Assembly: GCF_029963765.1 (NCBI RefSeq)
Contig: NZ_JALBYU010000004.1
Location: 1 to 64,000, forward strand
Source: Pseudomonas sp. UYIF39
Lineage (GTDB): Bacteria; Pseudomonadota; Gammaproteobacteria; Pseudomonadales; Pseudomonadaceae
Direction: 5' to 3'
DNA length: 64,000 nt
Under the pieces are notes generated by a model, which was not told the DNA's origin, searched no databases, and worked only from the letters and a program-made list of their open reading frames with translations. Shown here one piece after another: positions 6,251 to 16,126 of the stretch (position 1 is its first letter; each line of letters begins with the position of its first letter). The position numbers were made by a program, and so were the translations under genes.

Positions 6251-9129
6251 TTACTCTCTTCGACCCGAACACCGATATCGACTTAGGCACCCCGGCCCGC
6301 GACAGCGACGTGCAGGTGACCCTGAACATCGACGGCCGCAGCATCAGCGTGCCCGAAGGCACCTCGGTGATGCGCGCCGCAGCGCTGATGGGCACTACGA
6401 TTCCGAAACTGTGCGCCACCGACAGCCTGGAGGCCTTCGGCTCCTGCCGCATGTGCCTGGTGGAGATCGATGGCATGCGCGGTTATCCGGCTTCCTGCAC
6501 CACGCCGGTCACTGAAGGCATGACCGTGCATACCCAGACGCCAAAGCTCGCGACCCTGCGCCGCAATGTCATGGAGCTGTACATCTCCGATCACCCGCTA
6601 GACTGCCTGACCTGCTCGGCCAACGGCAATTGCGAGCTGCAAACCGTCGCCGGCCAGGTTGGCCTGCGGGAAGTGCGTTACGGCTATGAAGGCGACAACC
6701 ATCTGGCCGACGTGAAAGACACGTCCAACCCGTATTTCGATTACGACCCCAGCAAGTGCATCGTCTGCAACCGCTGCGTGCGCGCCTGCGAAGAAACCCA
6801 GGGCACCTTTGCCCTGACCATCACCGGGCGCGGTTTCGAGTCCCGGGTCGAGGCCGCCGGTGGCGATAACTTCCTCGAGTCAGAATGCGTGTCGTGCGGC
6901 GCCTGTGTACAAGCCTGCCCCACCGCGACCCTGATGGAAAAAAGCGTGGTCGAACTGGGTCAGCCCGAACGCAGCGTGATCACCACTTGCGCCTATTGCG
7001 GCGTGGGCTGCTCGTTCCGCGCCGAGATGAAAGGCGACCAACTGGTGCGCATGGTCCCGGACAAGAATGGCCAGGCCAACCACGGCCACTCCTGCGTCAA
7101 AGGGCGCTTTGCCTGGGGCTACGCCACCCACCCGGATCGCATCACCAAGCCGATGATCCGCAAACACATCAACGACCCTTGGCAGGAAGTCAGCTGGGAT
7201 GAAGCGGTGACCTACGCCGCCAGCGAATTCCGCCGGCTGCAGCAAAAATACGGCCGCGATTCCATTGGTGGCATCACCTCCAGCCGCTGCACCAACGAAG
7301 AAACCTATCTGGTACAAAAACTGGTGCGCGCCGCGTTCGGCAACAACAACGTCGACACCTGTGCGCGGGTTTGCCACTCGCCGACCGGCTATGGCCTGAA
7401 ACAAACCCTGGGCGAGTCCGCCGGCACCCAGAGTTTCGACTCGGTGATGCAGGCCGACGTCATCCTGGTGATGGGCGCCAACCCCAGCGACGCCCACCCG
7501 GTGTTCGCCTCCCAGCTCAAACGCCGCCTGCGTGAAGGCGCGCGACTGATCGTCATCGACCCACGCCGCATTGATCTGGTGGACTCGGTGCATGCCCGCG
7601 CCGAACTGCACCTGGCCCTGCGCCCGGGCACCAACGTCGCCATGCTCAACGCCCTGGCCCACGTCATCGTCACCGAAGGCCTGCTCAACCAGGCCTTTAT
7701 CGACGCCCGTTGCGAGGACATTGATTTCGCTCACTGGCGCGAGTTCGTCAGCCGCGCGGAAAACTCGCCGGAAGTGCTTGGTGAGATCTGCGGCGTAGAA
7801 CCCGCCAACATCCGCGCCGCTGCCCGTTTGTATGCGACTGGCGGCAACGCGGCGATCTACTACGGCCTGGGCGTCACCGAACACAGCCAGGGCAGCACCG
7901 CGGTCATGGGCATCGCCAACCTGGCCATGGCCACTGGCAACATCGGCCGCGAAGGCGTGGGCGTGAACCCGCTCCGTGGGCAGAACAACGTTCAGGGCTC
8001 CTGCGACATGGGTTCCTTCCCTCATGAGCTGCCCGGCTACCGCCACATCTCCAACGAGGTGGTACGGACGCAGTTCGAACAGGCCTGGAATGTCACCCTG
8101 CAACCCGATCCGGGCCTGCGCATTCCCAACATGTTCGAAGCCGCCCTCAGCGGCAGCTTCAAGGGCCTGTATTGCCAGGGCGAGGACATCGCCCAGAGCG
8201 ACCCGAATACCCAACACGTCACCGCGGCCCTGTCGGCCATGGAATGCATTGTGGTGCAGGACATTTTCCTCAACGAAACCGCCAAGTACGCCCACGTGTT
8301 CCTGCCGGGCTGCTCGTTCCTGGAAAAAGACGGCACCTTCACCAACGCCGAGCGGCGTATCTCCCGAGTGCGCAAGGTCATGGACCCTCTGGGCGGCAAG
8401 GCCGACTGGGAAGGCACCGTGGCCCTGGCCAACGCCTTGGGCTACCCGATGAACTACAAGCACCCGTCAGAAATCATGGATGAAATCGCCAGCCTGACGC
8501 CGACTTTCACCAACGTCAGCTACACCGAACTGGACCGCCACGGCAGCCTGCAATGGCCATGCAACGCCGCGGCACCGGACGGCACGCCGACCATGCACAT
8601 CGAGGAATTCGTGCGCGGCAAGGGGCGCTTCATGCTCACCGGCTACGTGCCCACCGAGGAAAAGGTCAACAATCGCTATCCGCTGCTGCTGACCACCGGG
8701 CGCATCCTCAGCCAGTACAACGTCGGCGCTCAGACACGGCGTACCGAAAACGTCGCCTGGCACGACGAAGACCGCCTGGAAATCCACCCGACCGATGCCG
8801 AGAGCCGTGGCATCAACGAAGGTGACTGGGTCGGCATCGGCAGCCGCGCCGGCCAAACGGTACTGCGTGCGCGGGTCACCGAACGGGTCGCCCCGGGCGT
8901 GGTGTACACCACGTTCCACTTCCCGGAATCGGGGGCCAACGTGATCACCACCGACAACTCCGACTGGGCCACCAACTGTCCGGAGTACAAGGTCACCGCC
9001 GTTGAAGTCAGCCGCGTCTACCACCCTTCCGAGTGGCAAAAACGCTATCAGGAGTTCAGTGATGAACAGGACCGTTTGCTCAAGGATCGCCGTCAGGCGC
9101 GTGGCACTAAAGCCGAGGTACGCCGATGA
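6247..9129 (+). CDS. fdsA: formate dehydrogenase alpha subunit, molybdenum catalytic
   Basis: This catalytic subunit oxidises formate to CO2 at a molybdopterin centre. A 2Fe-2S domain (GSCRMCLVEIDG) comes first, then a His/Cys cluster domain (HPLDCLTCSANGNC), two ferredoxin clusters (CIVCNRCVRAC and CVSCGACVQAC), then the Mo-bis-MGD domain with CAYCGVGC. Cys376 in ARVCHSPTG is the metal ligand; selenocysteine is not used. 960 residues, usual for FdsA. Start ATG 6247 overlaps the fdsB stop; an upstream ATG in frame would lie deep inside fdsB. The stop overlaps fdsD. The enzyme depends on molybdopterin, for which moaCDE lie at 30.6-31.7 kb. Confidence 0.93.
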   Translation: MITLFDPNTDIDLGTPARDSDVQVTLNIDGRSISVPEGTSVMRAAALMGTTIPKLCATDSLEAFGSCRMCLVEIDGMRGYPASCTTPVTEGMTVHTQTPKLATLRRNVMELYISDHPLDCLTCSANGNCELQTVAGQVGLREVRYGYEGDNHLADVKDTSNPYFDYDPSKCIVCNRCVRACEETQGTFALTITGRGFESRVEAAGGDNFLESECVSCGACVQACPTATLMEKSVVELGQPERSVITTCAYCGVGCSFRAEMKGDQLVRMVPDKNGQANHGHSCVKGRFAWGYATHPDRITKPMIRKHINDPWQEVSWDEAVTYAASEFRRLQQKYGRDSIGGITSSRCTNEETYLVQKLVRAAFGNNNVDTCARVCHSPTGYGLKQTLGESAGTQSFDSVMQADVILVMGANPSDAHPVFASQLKRRLREGARLIVIDPRRIDLVDSVHARAELHLALRPGTNVAMLNALAHVIVTEGLLNQAFIDARCEDIDFAHWREFVSRAENSPEVLGEICGVEPANIRAAARLYATGGNAAIYYGLGVTEHSQGSTAVMGIANLAMATGNIGREGVGVNPLRGQNNVQGSCDMGSFPHELPGYRHISNEVVRTQFEQAWNVTLQPDPGLRIPNMFEAALSGSFKGLYCQGEDIAQSDPNTQHVTAALSAMECIVVQDIFLNETAKYAHVFLPGCSFLEKDGTFTNAERRISRVRKVMDPLGGKADWEGTVALANALGYPMNYKHPSEIMDEIASLTPTFTNVSYTELDRHGSLQWPCNAAAPDGTPTMHIEEFVRGKGRFMLTGYVPTEEKVNNRYPLLLTTGRILSQYNVGAQTRRTENVAWHDEDRLEIHPTDAESRGINEGDWVGIGSRAGQTVLRARVTERVAPGVVYTTFHFPESGANVITTDNSDWATNCPEYKVTAVEVSRVYHPSEWQKRYQEFSDEQDRLLKDRRQARGTKAEVRR

Positions 9130-9347
9130 GCACTGAAAACCTGATCAAAATGGTCAACCAGATCGCCCAGTACTTCGCCAGTGAACCGGACCAGCAACAG
9201 GCCGTGCTCGGCGTGCGTAATCACCTGCTGATGTACTGGACGCCCGGCATGCGCAAGGAATTGCTGGCCTGGCAGACGGAGCATCAGGGGGCAGACTTGC
9301 ACCCACTGGCGCAGGCGGCGGTCAGTGGGGCGGGCTGGGAGGCTTAG
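9126..9347 (+). CDS. fdsD: formate dehydrogenase delta subunit
   Basis: This 73-residue protein matches the small FdsD family (NLIKMVNQIAQYFASEP, then a W-rich HLLMYWTPGMRKEL). It begins with ATG 9126 overlapping the fdsA stop and is the last gene of the operon. Known: FdsD accompanies fdsGBA, and its structural role is not well defined. The usual chaperone gene fdsC (fdhD-type), found between fdsA and fdsD in Cupriavidus, is missing here, so maturation must use a copy elsewhere. Confidence 0.85.
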   Translation: MSTENLIKMVNQIAQYFASEPDQQQAVLGVRNHLLMYWTPGMRKELLAWQTEHQGADLHPLAQAAVSGAGWEA

Positions 9348-9421
9348 GTTCACAGGCCCCCTTGGGATTACCCCTTGGGCGAAGGGGCTAATGCCGGTCA
9401 GTTAAGGGGGTAAACACCGCA

Positions 9422-9531
9422 ACCTGTGGGAGCGAGCTTGCTCCGGGCGGCGTTCCGACGATAGCGGCAGTTCAGTCTGCATTGATGTTGAATGTAGCGC
9501 CGCCATCGCGAGCAAGCTCGCTCCCACAACC
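9422..9531. repeat. inverted REP pair (REPIN-like)
   Basis: GTGGGAGCGAGCTTGCTC at 9426 and its near reverse complement GAGCAAGCTCGCTCCCAC ending near 9528 face each other across about 60 bp. It lies between fdsD and the PhoD-like gene. Confidence 0.7.
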
Positions 9532-9593
9532 ATGCCTTTACGCCAGCTGCGCTATCATCGCCCGCTCCTCTGCGCCCGGTGTCTTGAACCTGC

Positions 9594-11516
9594 ATGTCTA
9601 TGTCTTCGCCATTACCTGATGATCAACACTCACTGCCACCGGTCCTGGTCGGGCCGCTGTTGCGGCGTCTGGAGCCCACGCGGCTGGTGATGTGGCTGGT
9701 GGGGTCGCGGGCGCTGTCGCTGACGTTGCGTCTGCAAGATCGCGACGCTATCCACCTCGACGCGAGTCAGTGCACGGTCATTGCGGTGGGCACCCAAGCC
9801 TTTGTTCATTTGATCGATGTGTCGCTGGACGCCGCCCTGCCCTGCGACACGTTAATCGAATACGACCTGCTGACTGACGACGCTGGCACAGGCATCGCCG
9901 ATTGGGCTCCGCACTTGCTGTACGGCGACGCCCGTTGCCCAAACTTCGTCCTGCGTAAACGGGCCGATCATCTGTTGCACGGTTCCTGCCGCAAACCTCA
10001 CCATCCGGCCCCGGACGGTTTGCTGTGCGTCGATCGTTTGCTGGAGTCCGAGCCGGATGCACACAAACGTCCGGCGCTGTTGATGATGAGCGGCGATCAG
10101 ATTTATGCCGACGATGTCGCGGGGCCGATGCTGCGAGCCATCCATGCCTTGATCAAGCGGCTTGGGCTGTTCGAAGAGCACCTCGAAGGCGCGGTGGTCA
10201 GCGACAGCGCCAAACTCTACGAACACCCCGCCAGCTACTACCATCGTGCGGATTTATTACCGGCGCTGGAGAGCAACGAAACCCTGCGCGAGCGATTTTT
10301 CGGTGGCGCGCGTAAGCCTATTTTCACCAGCAGCAGTGCCGACAACCATCTGGTGACGTTCGCCGAAGTCATGGCCATGTACCTGCTGGTCTGGTCGCCG
10401 ACACCCTGGACATTGATCGCCCCGCAACCGCCGGCACTGGCACCTGCAAGACGTGAGCGTTATGCGCTTGAGCAGACGCGCATTGATGGCTTCAAGGCCG
10501 GTCTGGGAGGTGTCGCCCGAGCACTCGCGCACCTGCCCTGCCTGATGATTTTCGACGACCACGATATTACCGATGACTGGAATCTTTCCGCACAATGGGA
10601 GGAAACAGCCTATGGCCATCCGTTCTCCAGGCGCATCATCGGCAACGCACTGATTGCTTATATGCTGTGCCAGGGCTGGGGCAACAACCCGGATGCGTTC
10701 GGCGCTGTGCTGAAGAAGGCCGGCGGATTGAGCGCGACCGGGCATGACCGCTACTTCGACAGTGACACTCAGGACGGGTTGATTGACGAACTGCTGAGAT
10801 TTCAGAACTGGCATTACGTGCTGCCCACCCGCCCGGCCATCGTGGTGCTCGACACCCGCACCCGACGCTGGCGCAGCGAGATGAACCTCAAGCAGCCATC
10901 GGGTCTGCTGGACTGGGAAGCCCTCAGCGAACTGCAACAGGAACTGCTCGATCACCCTTCGGCCATCATCGTTTCGCCGGCGCCGATCTTCGGCGTCAAA
11001 TTGATCGAAACCGTGCAGCGCGTCTTCAGCTGGTGCGGTTATCCCCTGCTGGTGGACGCCGAAAACTGGATGGCCCATCGCGGCGCGGCCCAGGTGATCC
11101 TGAACATTTTCCGACACTCGCGTACACCCGGTAATTACGTGGTGCTGTCAGGCGATGTGCATTATTCCTTCGTCTACGAAGTACTGATCCGACACCGCAA
11201 GGCCGGCCCGCGAATCTGGCAGATCACCAGCAGCGGCATCAAAAACGAATTCCCGCCGGCGCTGCTCGAGTGGTTCGACCGCCTCAACCGCTGGCTCTAC
11301 TCGCCCCGCTCGCCACTGAACTGGCTGACCAAACGCCGACGCATGCGCATTGTTCCGCATGTCCCGGAACATGCTGAAGCGGGTGAACGGCTGTGGAATT
11401 CGGCGGGGATCGGCCAAGTGTTCTTTAATGAAAAAGGACAGCCGCAGGAGATCTATCAGCACAACTCGAACGGTTCGCCGAAGACACGGATGGTTGCGCC
11501 TGAGAATGACGACTGA
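9594..11516 (+). CDS. PhoD-like metallophosphatase family protein
   Basis: 640 residues. The C-terminal two thirds carry PhoD-like metal motifs: SGDQIYADD near residue 165, FDDHDITDDWN near 320, and LSGDVHYS near 518. These ligands are characteristic of binuclear phosphodiesterases/phosphomonoesterases. No signal peptide is seen, so unlike classical PhoD it is probably cytoplasmic. The start at ATG 9594 is followed by another ATG at 9600; either could be used. The substrate is unknown. It stands alone after a REP pair; the next gene starts 26 bp downstream and may be co-transcribed. Confidence 0.75.
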   Translation: MSMSSPLPDDQHSLPPVLVGPLLRRLEPTRLVMWLVGSRALSLTLRLQDRDAIHLDASQCTVIAVGTQAFVHLIDVSLDAALPCDTLIEYDLLTDDAGTGIADWAPHLLYGDARCPNFVLRKRADHLLHGSCRKPHHPAPDGLLCVDRLLESEPDAHKRPALLMMSGDQIYADDVAGPMLRAIHALIKRLGLFEEHLEGAVVSDSAKLYEHPASYYHRADLLPALESNETLRERFFGGARKPIFTSSSADNHLVTFAEVMAMYLLVWSPTPWTLIAPQPPALAPARRERYALEQTRIDGFKAGLGGVARALAHLPCLMIFDDHDITDDWNLSAQWEETAYGHPFSRRIIGNALIAYMLCQGWGNNPDAFGAVLKKAGGLSATGHDRYFDSDTQDGLIDELLRFQNWHYVLPTRPAIVVLDTRTRRWRSEMNLKQPSGLLDWEALSELQQELLDHPSAIIVSPAPIFGVKLIETVQRVFSWCGYPLLVDAENWMAHRGAAQVILNIFRHSRTPGNYVVLSGDVHYSFVYEVLIRHRKAGPRIWQITSSGIKNEFPPALLEWFDRLNRWLYSPRSPLNWLTKRRRMRIVPHVPEHAEAGERLWNSAGIGQVFFNEKGQPQEIYQHNSNGSPKTRMVAPENDD

Positions 11517-11551
11517 AGGCTGATCGCTCCCTTACATGATCGGTGTCGCTC

Positions 11552-12055
11552 ATGAACCTCACCCGAACCCTGATCATCGGCAACTCCGGTTCCGGCAAAA
11601 GCTGGCTGGCCGAACGACTGGCCAAGCACCTGCAAGTGCCGTGGGTCGATCTCGATTCGATTCACTGGTTGTCCGATGAACACAGCATCCCCCGCCCCCG
11701 TGCCGAGGCGTTGGGCATGGCACGGGGGCTTGCCAGTAAAGAGCGCTGGGTGATCGAAGGCGTTTACGGCGGGATCGTCAGCGAACTCTTGCCCCGGGCG
11801 ACAGCTCTGATCTGGCTGTGTGTTGAAGATGCTGAATGTATTGCCAATGTTCGTCAGCGAGAGGCGCAGCGGGACAAGCATGACGAATTGTTGATTGCGT
11901 TGCTCGATTGGGTCGGCAGCTATCGTACGCGCGAAGATTCCAGTGGATTCGCCGCGCACCAGCGTCTGTTCGAAGGGTTTGGCGGTTCGAAATGCAAACT
12001 CAGGGATCGAGCCGAAATCACAACATTCGCGAACACCGTGTTACAAGCCAACTGA
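11552..12055 (+). CDS. P-loop adenylate kinase-like protein
   Basis: About 167 residues. A Walker A motif (GNSGSGKSW) lies near the N-terminus, followed by WVDLDSIHW, GVYGGIV and IWLCVEDAE segments as in the topology-modulation/adenylate-kinase-like branch of small NTPases. Start ATG 11552 is preferred over ATG 11543 because MNLTRTLIIGNSG is the usual N-terminus. It lies close behind the PhoD-like gene. A perfect palindrome follows the stop and may end transcription. Substrate unknown. Confidence 0.7.
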   Translation: MNLTRTLIIGNSGSGKSWLAERLAKHLQVPWVDLDSIHWLSDEHSIPRPRAEALGMARGLASKERWVIEGVYGGIVSELLPRATALIWLCVEDAECIANVRQREAQRDKHDELLIALLDWVGSYRTREDSSGFAAHQRLFEGFGGSKCKLRDRAEITTFANTVLQAN

Positions 12056-12067
12056 CTCACACTGTTC

Positions 12068-12091
12068 GATCGTTCCCACGTGGGAACGATC
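12068..12091. terminator. perfect 24-bp palindrome between convergent genes
   Basis: GATCGTTCCCAC is immediately followed by its reverse complement. It sits between the plus-strand kinase-like gene and the minus-strand aminotransferase gene, so it could form a loop-poor bidirectional terminator, although there is no T-run on either side. Confidence 0.5.
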
Positions 12092-12100
12092 AATTGCGTA

Positions 12101-13276
12101 TCAGGCCGCTTTCACTGCCCGGCAAACCCCTCTCACAATCATCTCCACTTCCCGCTCATCAATCGTCAGCGGCGGCAGCAAGCGAATGGTTTTGCCCCGT
12201 GTCACGTTGATCAGCAAGCCGTGATCCCGCGCGGCGATGAGGGTCAGGTCGCGAATCGGTTGTTTGAGTTCGATGCCGATCATTAAACCCTGGCCGCGAA
12301 TCTCCAGGATGTTCGGGACGTCCGCCAATTCGATGCGCAATCTGGCCCGCAAACGCTCACCCTGAAGCTTGGCGTTTTCCAGCAGCCCTTGTTCTTCGAT
12401 GATCTCCAGCACGGTGCAACCCACGCGGCAGGCCAGTGGATTGCCGCCGAAGGTGCTGCCGTGACTGCCGGGGGTGAAGAGGTCGGCCGCTTTGCCCCGG
12501 GCCAGGCAAGCACCGATGGGAATGCCATTGCCCAAGCCTTTGGCCAGGGTCATGACATCCGGAACAATGCCTTCGTGCTGAAAGGCAAACCACTGGCCAG
12601 TGCGGCCAATGCCGGTCTGGATTTCGTCGAGCATCAGCAGCCACGCGCGCCGAGTGCACAGTTCGCGAATGGCTTTCAGGTAACCGGGCGGGGCCATTTG
12701 GACACCGCTTTCACCCTGAATCGGCTCCATCAGGATCGCCACGATGCGCGGGCCATGGGCTTGCTGCACCTTGTCCAGCGCCTTGAGGTCACCGAATGGC
12801 ACTTTGACGAAGTCCCCCGGCAACTCATTGAAGCCCAGGCGCACGGCCGGGCCATCACTGGCGGACAAAGTGCCGAGGGTCCGGCCGTGAAAAGCGTTTT
12901 CCATGACCACCACCAGCGGTCGTTCAATGCCTTTTTGCCAGCCATACAGCCGCGCCAGTTTCAGCGCGGTCTCGTTGGCTTCGGCACCAGAGTTGTTGAA
13001 GAAGGCTCGCTCCATGCCCGCCAATTGCGTCAGTTTCTGCGCCAGCCGCTGTTGCCAATCGATGCTGTAGAGGTTGGAAGTGTGCAACAGCAAGCCGGCC
13101 TGTTCGCTGATGGCCGAAACAATTTTCGGATGGGAGTGACCGACGTTGGTCACTGCCACGCCCGCCACTGCGTCCAGGTATTCACGACCGGCCTGATCCC
13201 ACAGGCGCGTGCCCAGACCTTTGCTGAAACTCAAGGCCAAGGGTTGGTAAGTGGTCATCAGGCAGGCGGCAGTCAT
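12101..13276 (-). CDS. argD: class III aminotransferase, acetylornithine type
   Basis: This PLP enzyme converts N-acetylglutamate semialdehyde to N-acetylornithine (or similar omega-amino donors). 391 residues; [34 protein letters not shown] and the PLP-binding Lys246 in TLAKGLGNG are all present. The start is taken at ATG 13276 ([13 protein letters not shown]); a longer reading to 13354 has no family-like residues. It is divergent from a LysR gene about 100 bp away, which may control it. Pseudomonas genomes carry several argD/aruC-like paralogues, so the exact substrate is uncertain. Confidence 0.8.
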   Translation of the reverse strand: MTAACLMTTYQPLALSFSKGLGTRLWDQAGREYLDAVAGVAVTNVGHSHPKIVSAISEQAGLLLHTSNLYSIDWQQRLAQKLTQLAGMERAFFNNSGAEANETALKLARLYGWQKGIERPLVVVMENAFHGRTLGTLSASDGPAVRLGFNELPGDFVKVPFGDLKALDKVQQAHGPRIVAILMEPIQGESGVQMAPPGYLKAIRELCTRRAWLLMLDEIQTGIGRTGQWFAFQHEGIVPDVMTLAKGLGNGIPIGACLARGKAADLFTPGSHGSTFGGNPLACRVGCTVLEIIEEQGLLENAKLQGERLRARLRIELADVPNILEIRGQGLMIGIELKQPIRDLTLIAARDHGLLINVTRGKTIRLLPPLTIDEREVEMIVRGVCRAVKAA

Positions 13277-13377
13277 GACATCAAGCTCCATCAATGGTCG
13301 GTGTTTTGCAGTATGGTTAGCCACCTGAGCTAGATAAACGCTGCAACACTTCAATCATTTTAAAGCTGGGCTTGATA

Positions 13378-14283
13378 ATGGATTTGTTCCAGGCAATGAC
13401 CGTTTACGTGCGGGTGGTGGAAACCGGCAGCATGACCGCCGCTGCGTTGCAGTGCGAAATGTCCACCACCATGGTCGGCAATCACTTGCGGGCGTTGGAG
13501 CAACGCCTGGGTGTGCGCCTGCTCAACCGTACGACACGACGCCAGCGGTTAACAGAATTCGGCACTGCTTATTATCAGCGTTGCCTCGAAGTGCTGGGGC
13601 TGGTGGCCGATTCCGAACGGCTGGCCGAGCAGGCCCTCGACGAACCCAGCGGCACCTTGCGCATCACCGCACCGCTGACGTTCGGCACTGAAAAACTGGC
13701 ACCCGCCCTGAGTGAATTCACCCTGCTGTGTCCACGCGTCAAATTGGATGTGGTCCTCACCAATCGCCGTCCGGACCTGCTCGAAAACGGTTTCGACGTG
13801 GCGTTTCGCCTGGGCAATACCGTGGAGACCCACCTGATCGCCCGTCCACTCCTCGACTACAGCCTGACCATGTGTGCATCTGCGGAGTACCTGGCGCGCA
13901 AAGGCACACCGGAGAAACCTGATGATCTGCAACACCACGACTGTCTGTCATTTGCCTATCCGGCCGGGGATGACTGGCAGTCGGTGGAAAAACACTGGCG
14001 CCTGACCGGTCCCGAGGGCGAAGTGGCGGTAGCGGTCAATGGACCGATGTTAATCAACAGTTCGGCAGGACTGCATCAAGCGGCGCGAACCGGCATGGGC
14101 ATCGTGGTGTTGCCTGATGCGTTGATGGAGCAAGATCTCAAGGACGGAAAACTGGTGGCATTGATGCAGAATTACCTGCCGCCGAGCCGACCGATGAACC
14201 TGATGTATGCCCAGGATCGCTACCGTTTGCCAAAACTGCGTAGTTTCGTCGACTTTGCCTTGCAGAGATGGGGCAAGCACTAG
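13378..14283 (+). CDS. LysR-family transcriptional regulator
   Basis: 301 residues: an N-terminal winged helix-turn-helix (FQAMTVYVRVVETGSMTAAALQ... NHLRALEQRLGVRLLNRTTR) followed by a periplasmic-binding-like effector domain. ATG 13378 is used; a TTG two codons earlier is possible but without a better ribosome site. It is divergent from the acetylornithine-type aminotransferase gene, the usual arrangement for a LysR regulator and its target. Ligand unknown. Confidence 0.85.
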   Translation: MDLFQAMTVYVRVVETGSMTAAALQCEMSTTMVGNHLRALEQRLGVRLLNRTTRRQRLTEFGTAYYQRCLEVLGLVADSERLAEQALDEPSGTLRITAPLTFGTEKLAPALSEFTLLCPRVKLDVVLTNRRPDLLENGFDVAFRLGNTVETHLIARPLLDYSLTMCASAEYLARKGTPEKPDDLQHHDCLSFAYPAGDDWQSVEKHWRLTGPEGEVAVAVNGPMLINSSAGLHQAARTGMGIVVLPDALMEQDLKDGKLVALMQNYLPPSRPMNLMYAQDRYRLPKLRSFVDFALQRWGKH

Positions 14284-14355
14284 CCGGCTCAATACGCCAT
14301 CGACTAATCTCTTCGACAAGGTCGCTTAGGTATCAGGGAAGCAGGGAGAGCGAAG

Positions 14356-15369
14356 ATGGATGAGGCGTCGAATATCGAGCCGTTGAAGTTCAATCTGTCG
14401 GATTTGAACGAAGACATGCTGCACACCATTCTGGAACTGGTCAGCGACGGTATCTGGGACTGGAACGCCAACACCGGTTTCGTCTATCGCAACCCCAGGT
14501 GGTACGAGATGCTCGGCTACCCGCCTCATTCCCTGGATAACAACGTATTGACCTGGGAAAACGTAATCCATCCCGACGATTACCAGCAGGTCATGGCGCT
14601 GTTCGATGACTACCTGAATCAGCGCGCCCCTGGCTATCAGGCCGAGTATCGCTGCCGCATGCAGGATGGCAGCTATACCTGGATCGAAGACCGTGGCTAC
14701 GTACTGGCACGCAATGCCGACGGTTCGGTGGCGCGGATGGTCGGCGCGCACCGCAGCATTGAGGACAAGAAGCGTCTGTACGAAGCGCTTGAACGGCGCA
14801 ACCAATCCCTTGAAGCGATCATTGAAGAACGAACCCGGGAGCTTTCCAGGGTCAATCTGCAGCTACACATTCAACTCGAAGAAAACCGCAAACTGGCGGA
14901 AACCGACGCACTGACATCGATCGCTAACCGCTATCGCCTGGAAAAAGCCTTGCCCCAGGAATGCGAACGCGCCCAGCGCTTTCGACAACCGCTGTCGCTG
15001 ATCGCCATGGACATCGACGACTTCAAGAACATCAACGATCACTATGGCCATGCGCTGGGTGATGCGGCATTGGTGCAGGTAGTCGAGAGCGTGAAGCACT
15101 GCGTGCGTGAAGGCGATCTGCTCGCGCGTTGGGGTGGCGACGAGTTCATCCTGATCCTACCCAATACACCACTCGTCGATGCCCGGGCCCTCGCCGAACG
15201 TATCCGCCATGGCCTCGCAAACCTGCTACCAGTGGGGGACTTTCAAGTGACCATGAGTTTTGGCGTGGTTCAGCGCTTTGAAGAAGAACAACAGACCGGG
15301 TTGCTGGCCAGGGCCGATCAAGCGCTGTATCGGTCGAAGATCGCGGGCAAGAATGTGATATCGGGGTAA
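14356..15369 (+). CDS. PAS-GGDEF diguanylate cyclase
   Basis: 337 residues. A PAS domain (about 25-145, YRNPRWYEMLGYPP, then a PAC-like DGSYTWIEDRG), a coiled-coil linker (about 145-185), and a GGDEF domain. The active-site GGDEF is intact near residue 260, and REGD five residues before it is an intact inhibitory I-site. It should therefore make cyclic di-GMP with product inhibition. No membrane segment, so the PAS probably senses a cytoplasmic or diffusible cue. It stands alone between the LysR gene and the convergent msrA. Alg44 at 39.6 kb is a c-di-GMP receptor, but a link is only inference. Confidence 0.88.
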   Translation: MDEASNIEPLKFNLSDLNEDMLHTILELVSDGIWDWNANTGFVYRNPRWYEMLGYPPHSLDNNVLTWENVIHPDDYQQVMALFDDYLNQRAPGYQAEYRCRMQDGSYTWIEDRGYVLARNADGSVARMVGAHRSIEDKKRLYEALERRNQSLEAIIEERTRELSRVNLQLHIQLEENRKLAETDALTSIANRYRLEKALPQECERAQRFRQPLSLIAMDIDDFKNINDHYGHALGDAALVQVVESVKHCVREGDLLARWGGDEFILILPNTPLVDARALAERIRHGLANLLPVGDFQVTMSFGVVQRFEEEQQTGLLARADQALYRSKIAGKNVISG

Positions 15370-15387
15370 GGGCTATGCCCTTCACTC

Positions 15388-16095
15388 TCACATCCCCGCC
15401 TTCACCAACACCGGTTTCTCCTGATACCGATCCGGGTACAGCTGCTTCAGCTGCGCGACCTTCGGTAGATCGTTGATCACGATGTAGGGATAGGTCGGGT
15501 GTTCGGTCAGAAAATCCTGATGTTCCTCCTCCGCCGGGTAGAAACCGTTGTAGGTCTCCAGCTTGGTGACAATGGGTTTGTTGAACGAATGGGCGGCGCC
15601 GAGCTGGGTGATGTAGGCCTGGGCGACACGTTGCTGTTCGCTGTTTTCCGGGAAAAGCGCCGAGCGATACTGGGTGCCGCGGTCAGGTCCCTGACGGTTG
15701 AGTTCGGTAGGATTGTGAGCCACCGAGAAGTAGATTTGCAGCAAGGTGCCGTAGCTGACCTGACGGGGGTCGAAGGTGACTTCGACGGATTCCGCATGAC
15801 CGGTATCGCCACCGCTGACCCGCTCGTACTGAGCAGTGTTGGCTGCACCGCCGGCGTAACCGGAGACCGCTTTCTTTACCCCTTTGACATGCTGGAACAC
15901 GCCTTGGACGCCCCAGAAGCAACCGCCGGCAAAGACCGCCCTTTCGCTGTCGGCCTGGGTGATTTGGTCGAGGGTGGGTGGAGGAATGATGACCGCGTCT
16001 TGCGCCGCACCGAAGGAGAACGCCAGGCATTGGCCGATGACGCCGGTAGCGGCCAGGCCCAACAGGGTGCGGCGCCAGGTGAATAGGGTTTTCAT
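15388..16095 (-). CDS. msrA: exported peptide methionine-S-sulfoxide reductase
   Basis: Reduces the S-epimer of methionine sulfoxide. 235 residues; the catalytic motif GGCFWG places the active Cys at residue 59, after an N-terminal hydrophobic segment (LLGLAATGVIGQCLAF) preceded by RR, which suggests export or membrane anchoring. EEEHQDF and NPTELNRQGPDRG are family motifs. The start ATG 16095 (MKTLFTWRR) follows AGGAATC; longer readings lack support. It is 31 bp after dipZ and completes the order msrB-dipZ-msrA on the minus strand, consistent with a periplasmic repair unit. Confidence 0.88.
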   Translation of the reverse strand: MKTLFTWRRTLLGLAATGVIGQCLAFSFGAAQDAVIIPPPTLDQITQADSERAVFAGGCFWGVQGVFQHVKGVKKAVSGYAGGAANTAQYERVSGGDTGHAESVEVTFDPRQVSYGTLLQIYFSVAHNPTELNRQGPDRGTQYRSALFPENSEQQRVAQAYITQLGAAHSFNKPIVTKLETYNGFYPAEEEHQDFLTEHPTYPYIVINDLPKVAQLKQLYPDRYQEKPVLVKAGM

Positions 16096-16126
16096 GAGGA
16101 TGATTCCTGGATAAATGGAATGACAA

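Noticed and set aside
6880..8463. 527-codon minus-strand frame inside fdsA
   Set aside because: Mirror of the catalytic subunit gene; composition is His/Val/Gly-rich noise typical of antisense GC-rich frames.
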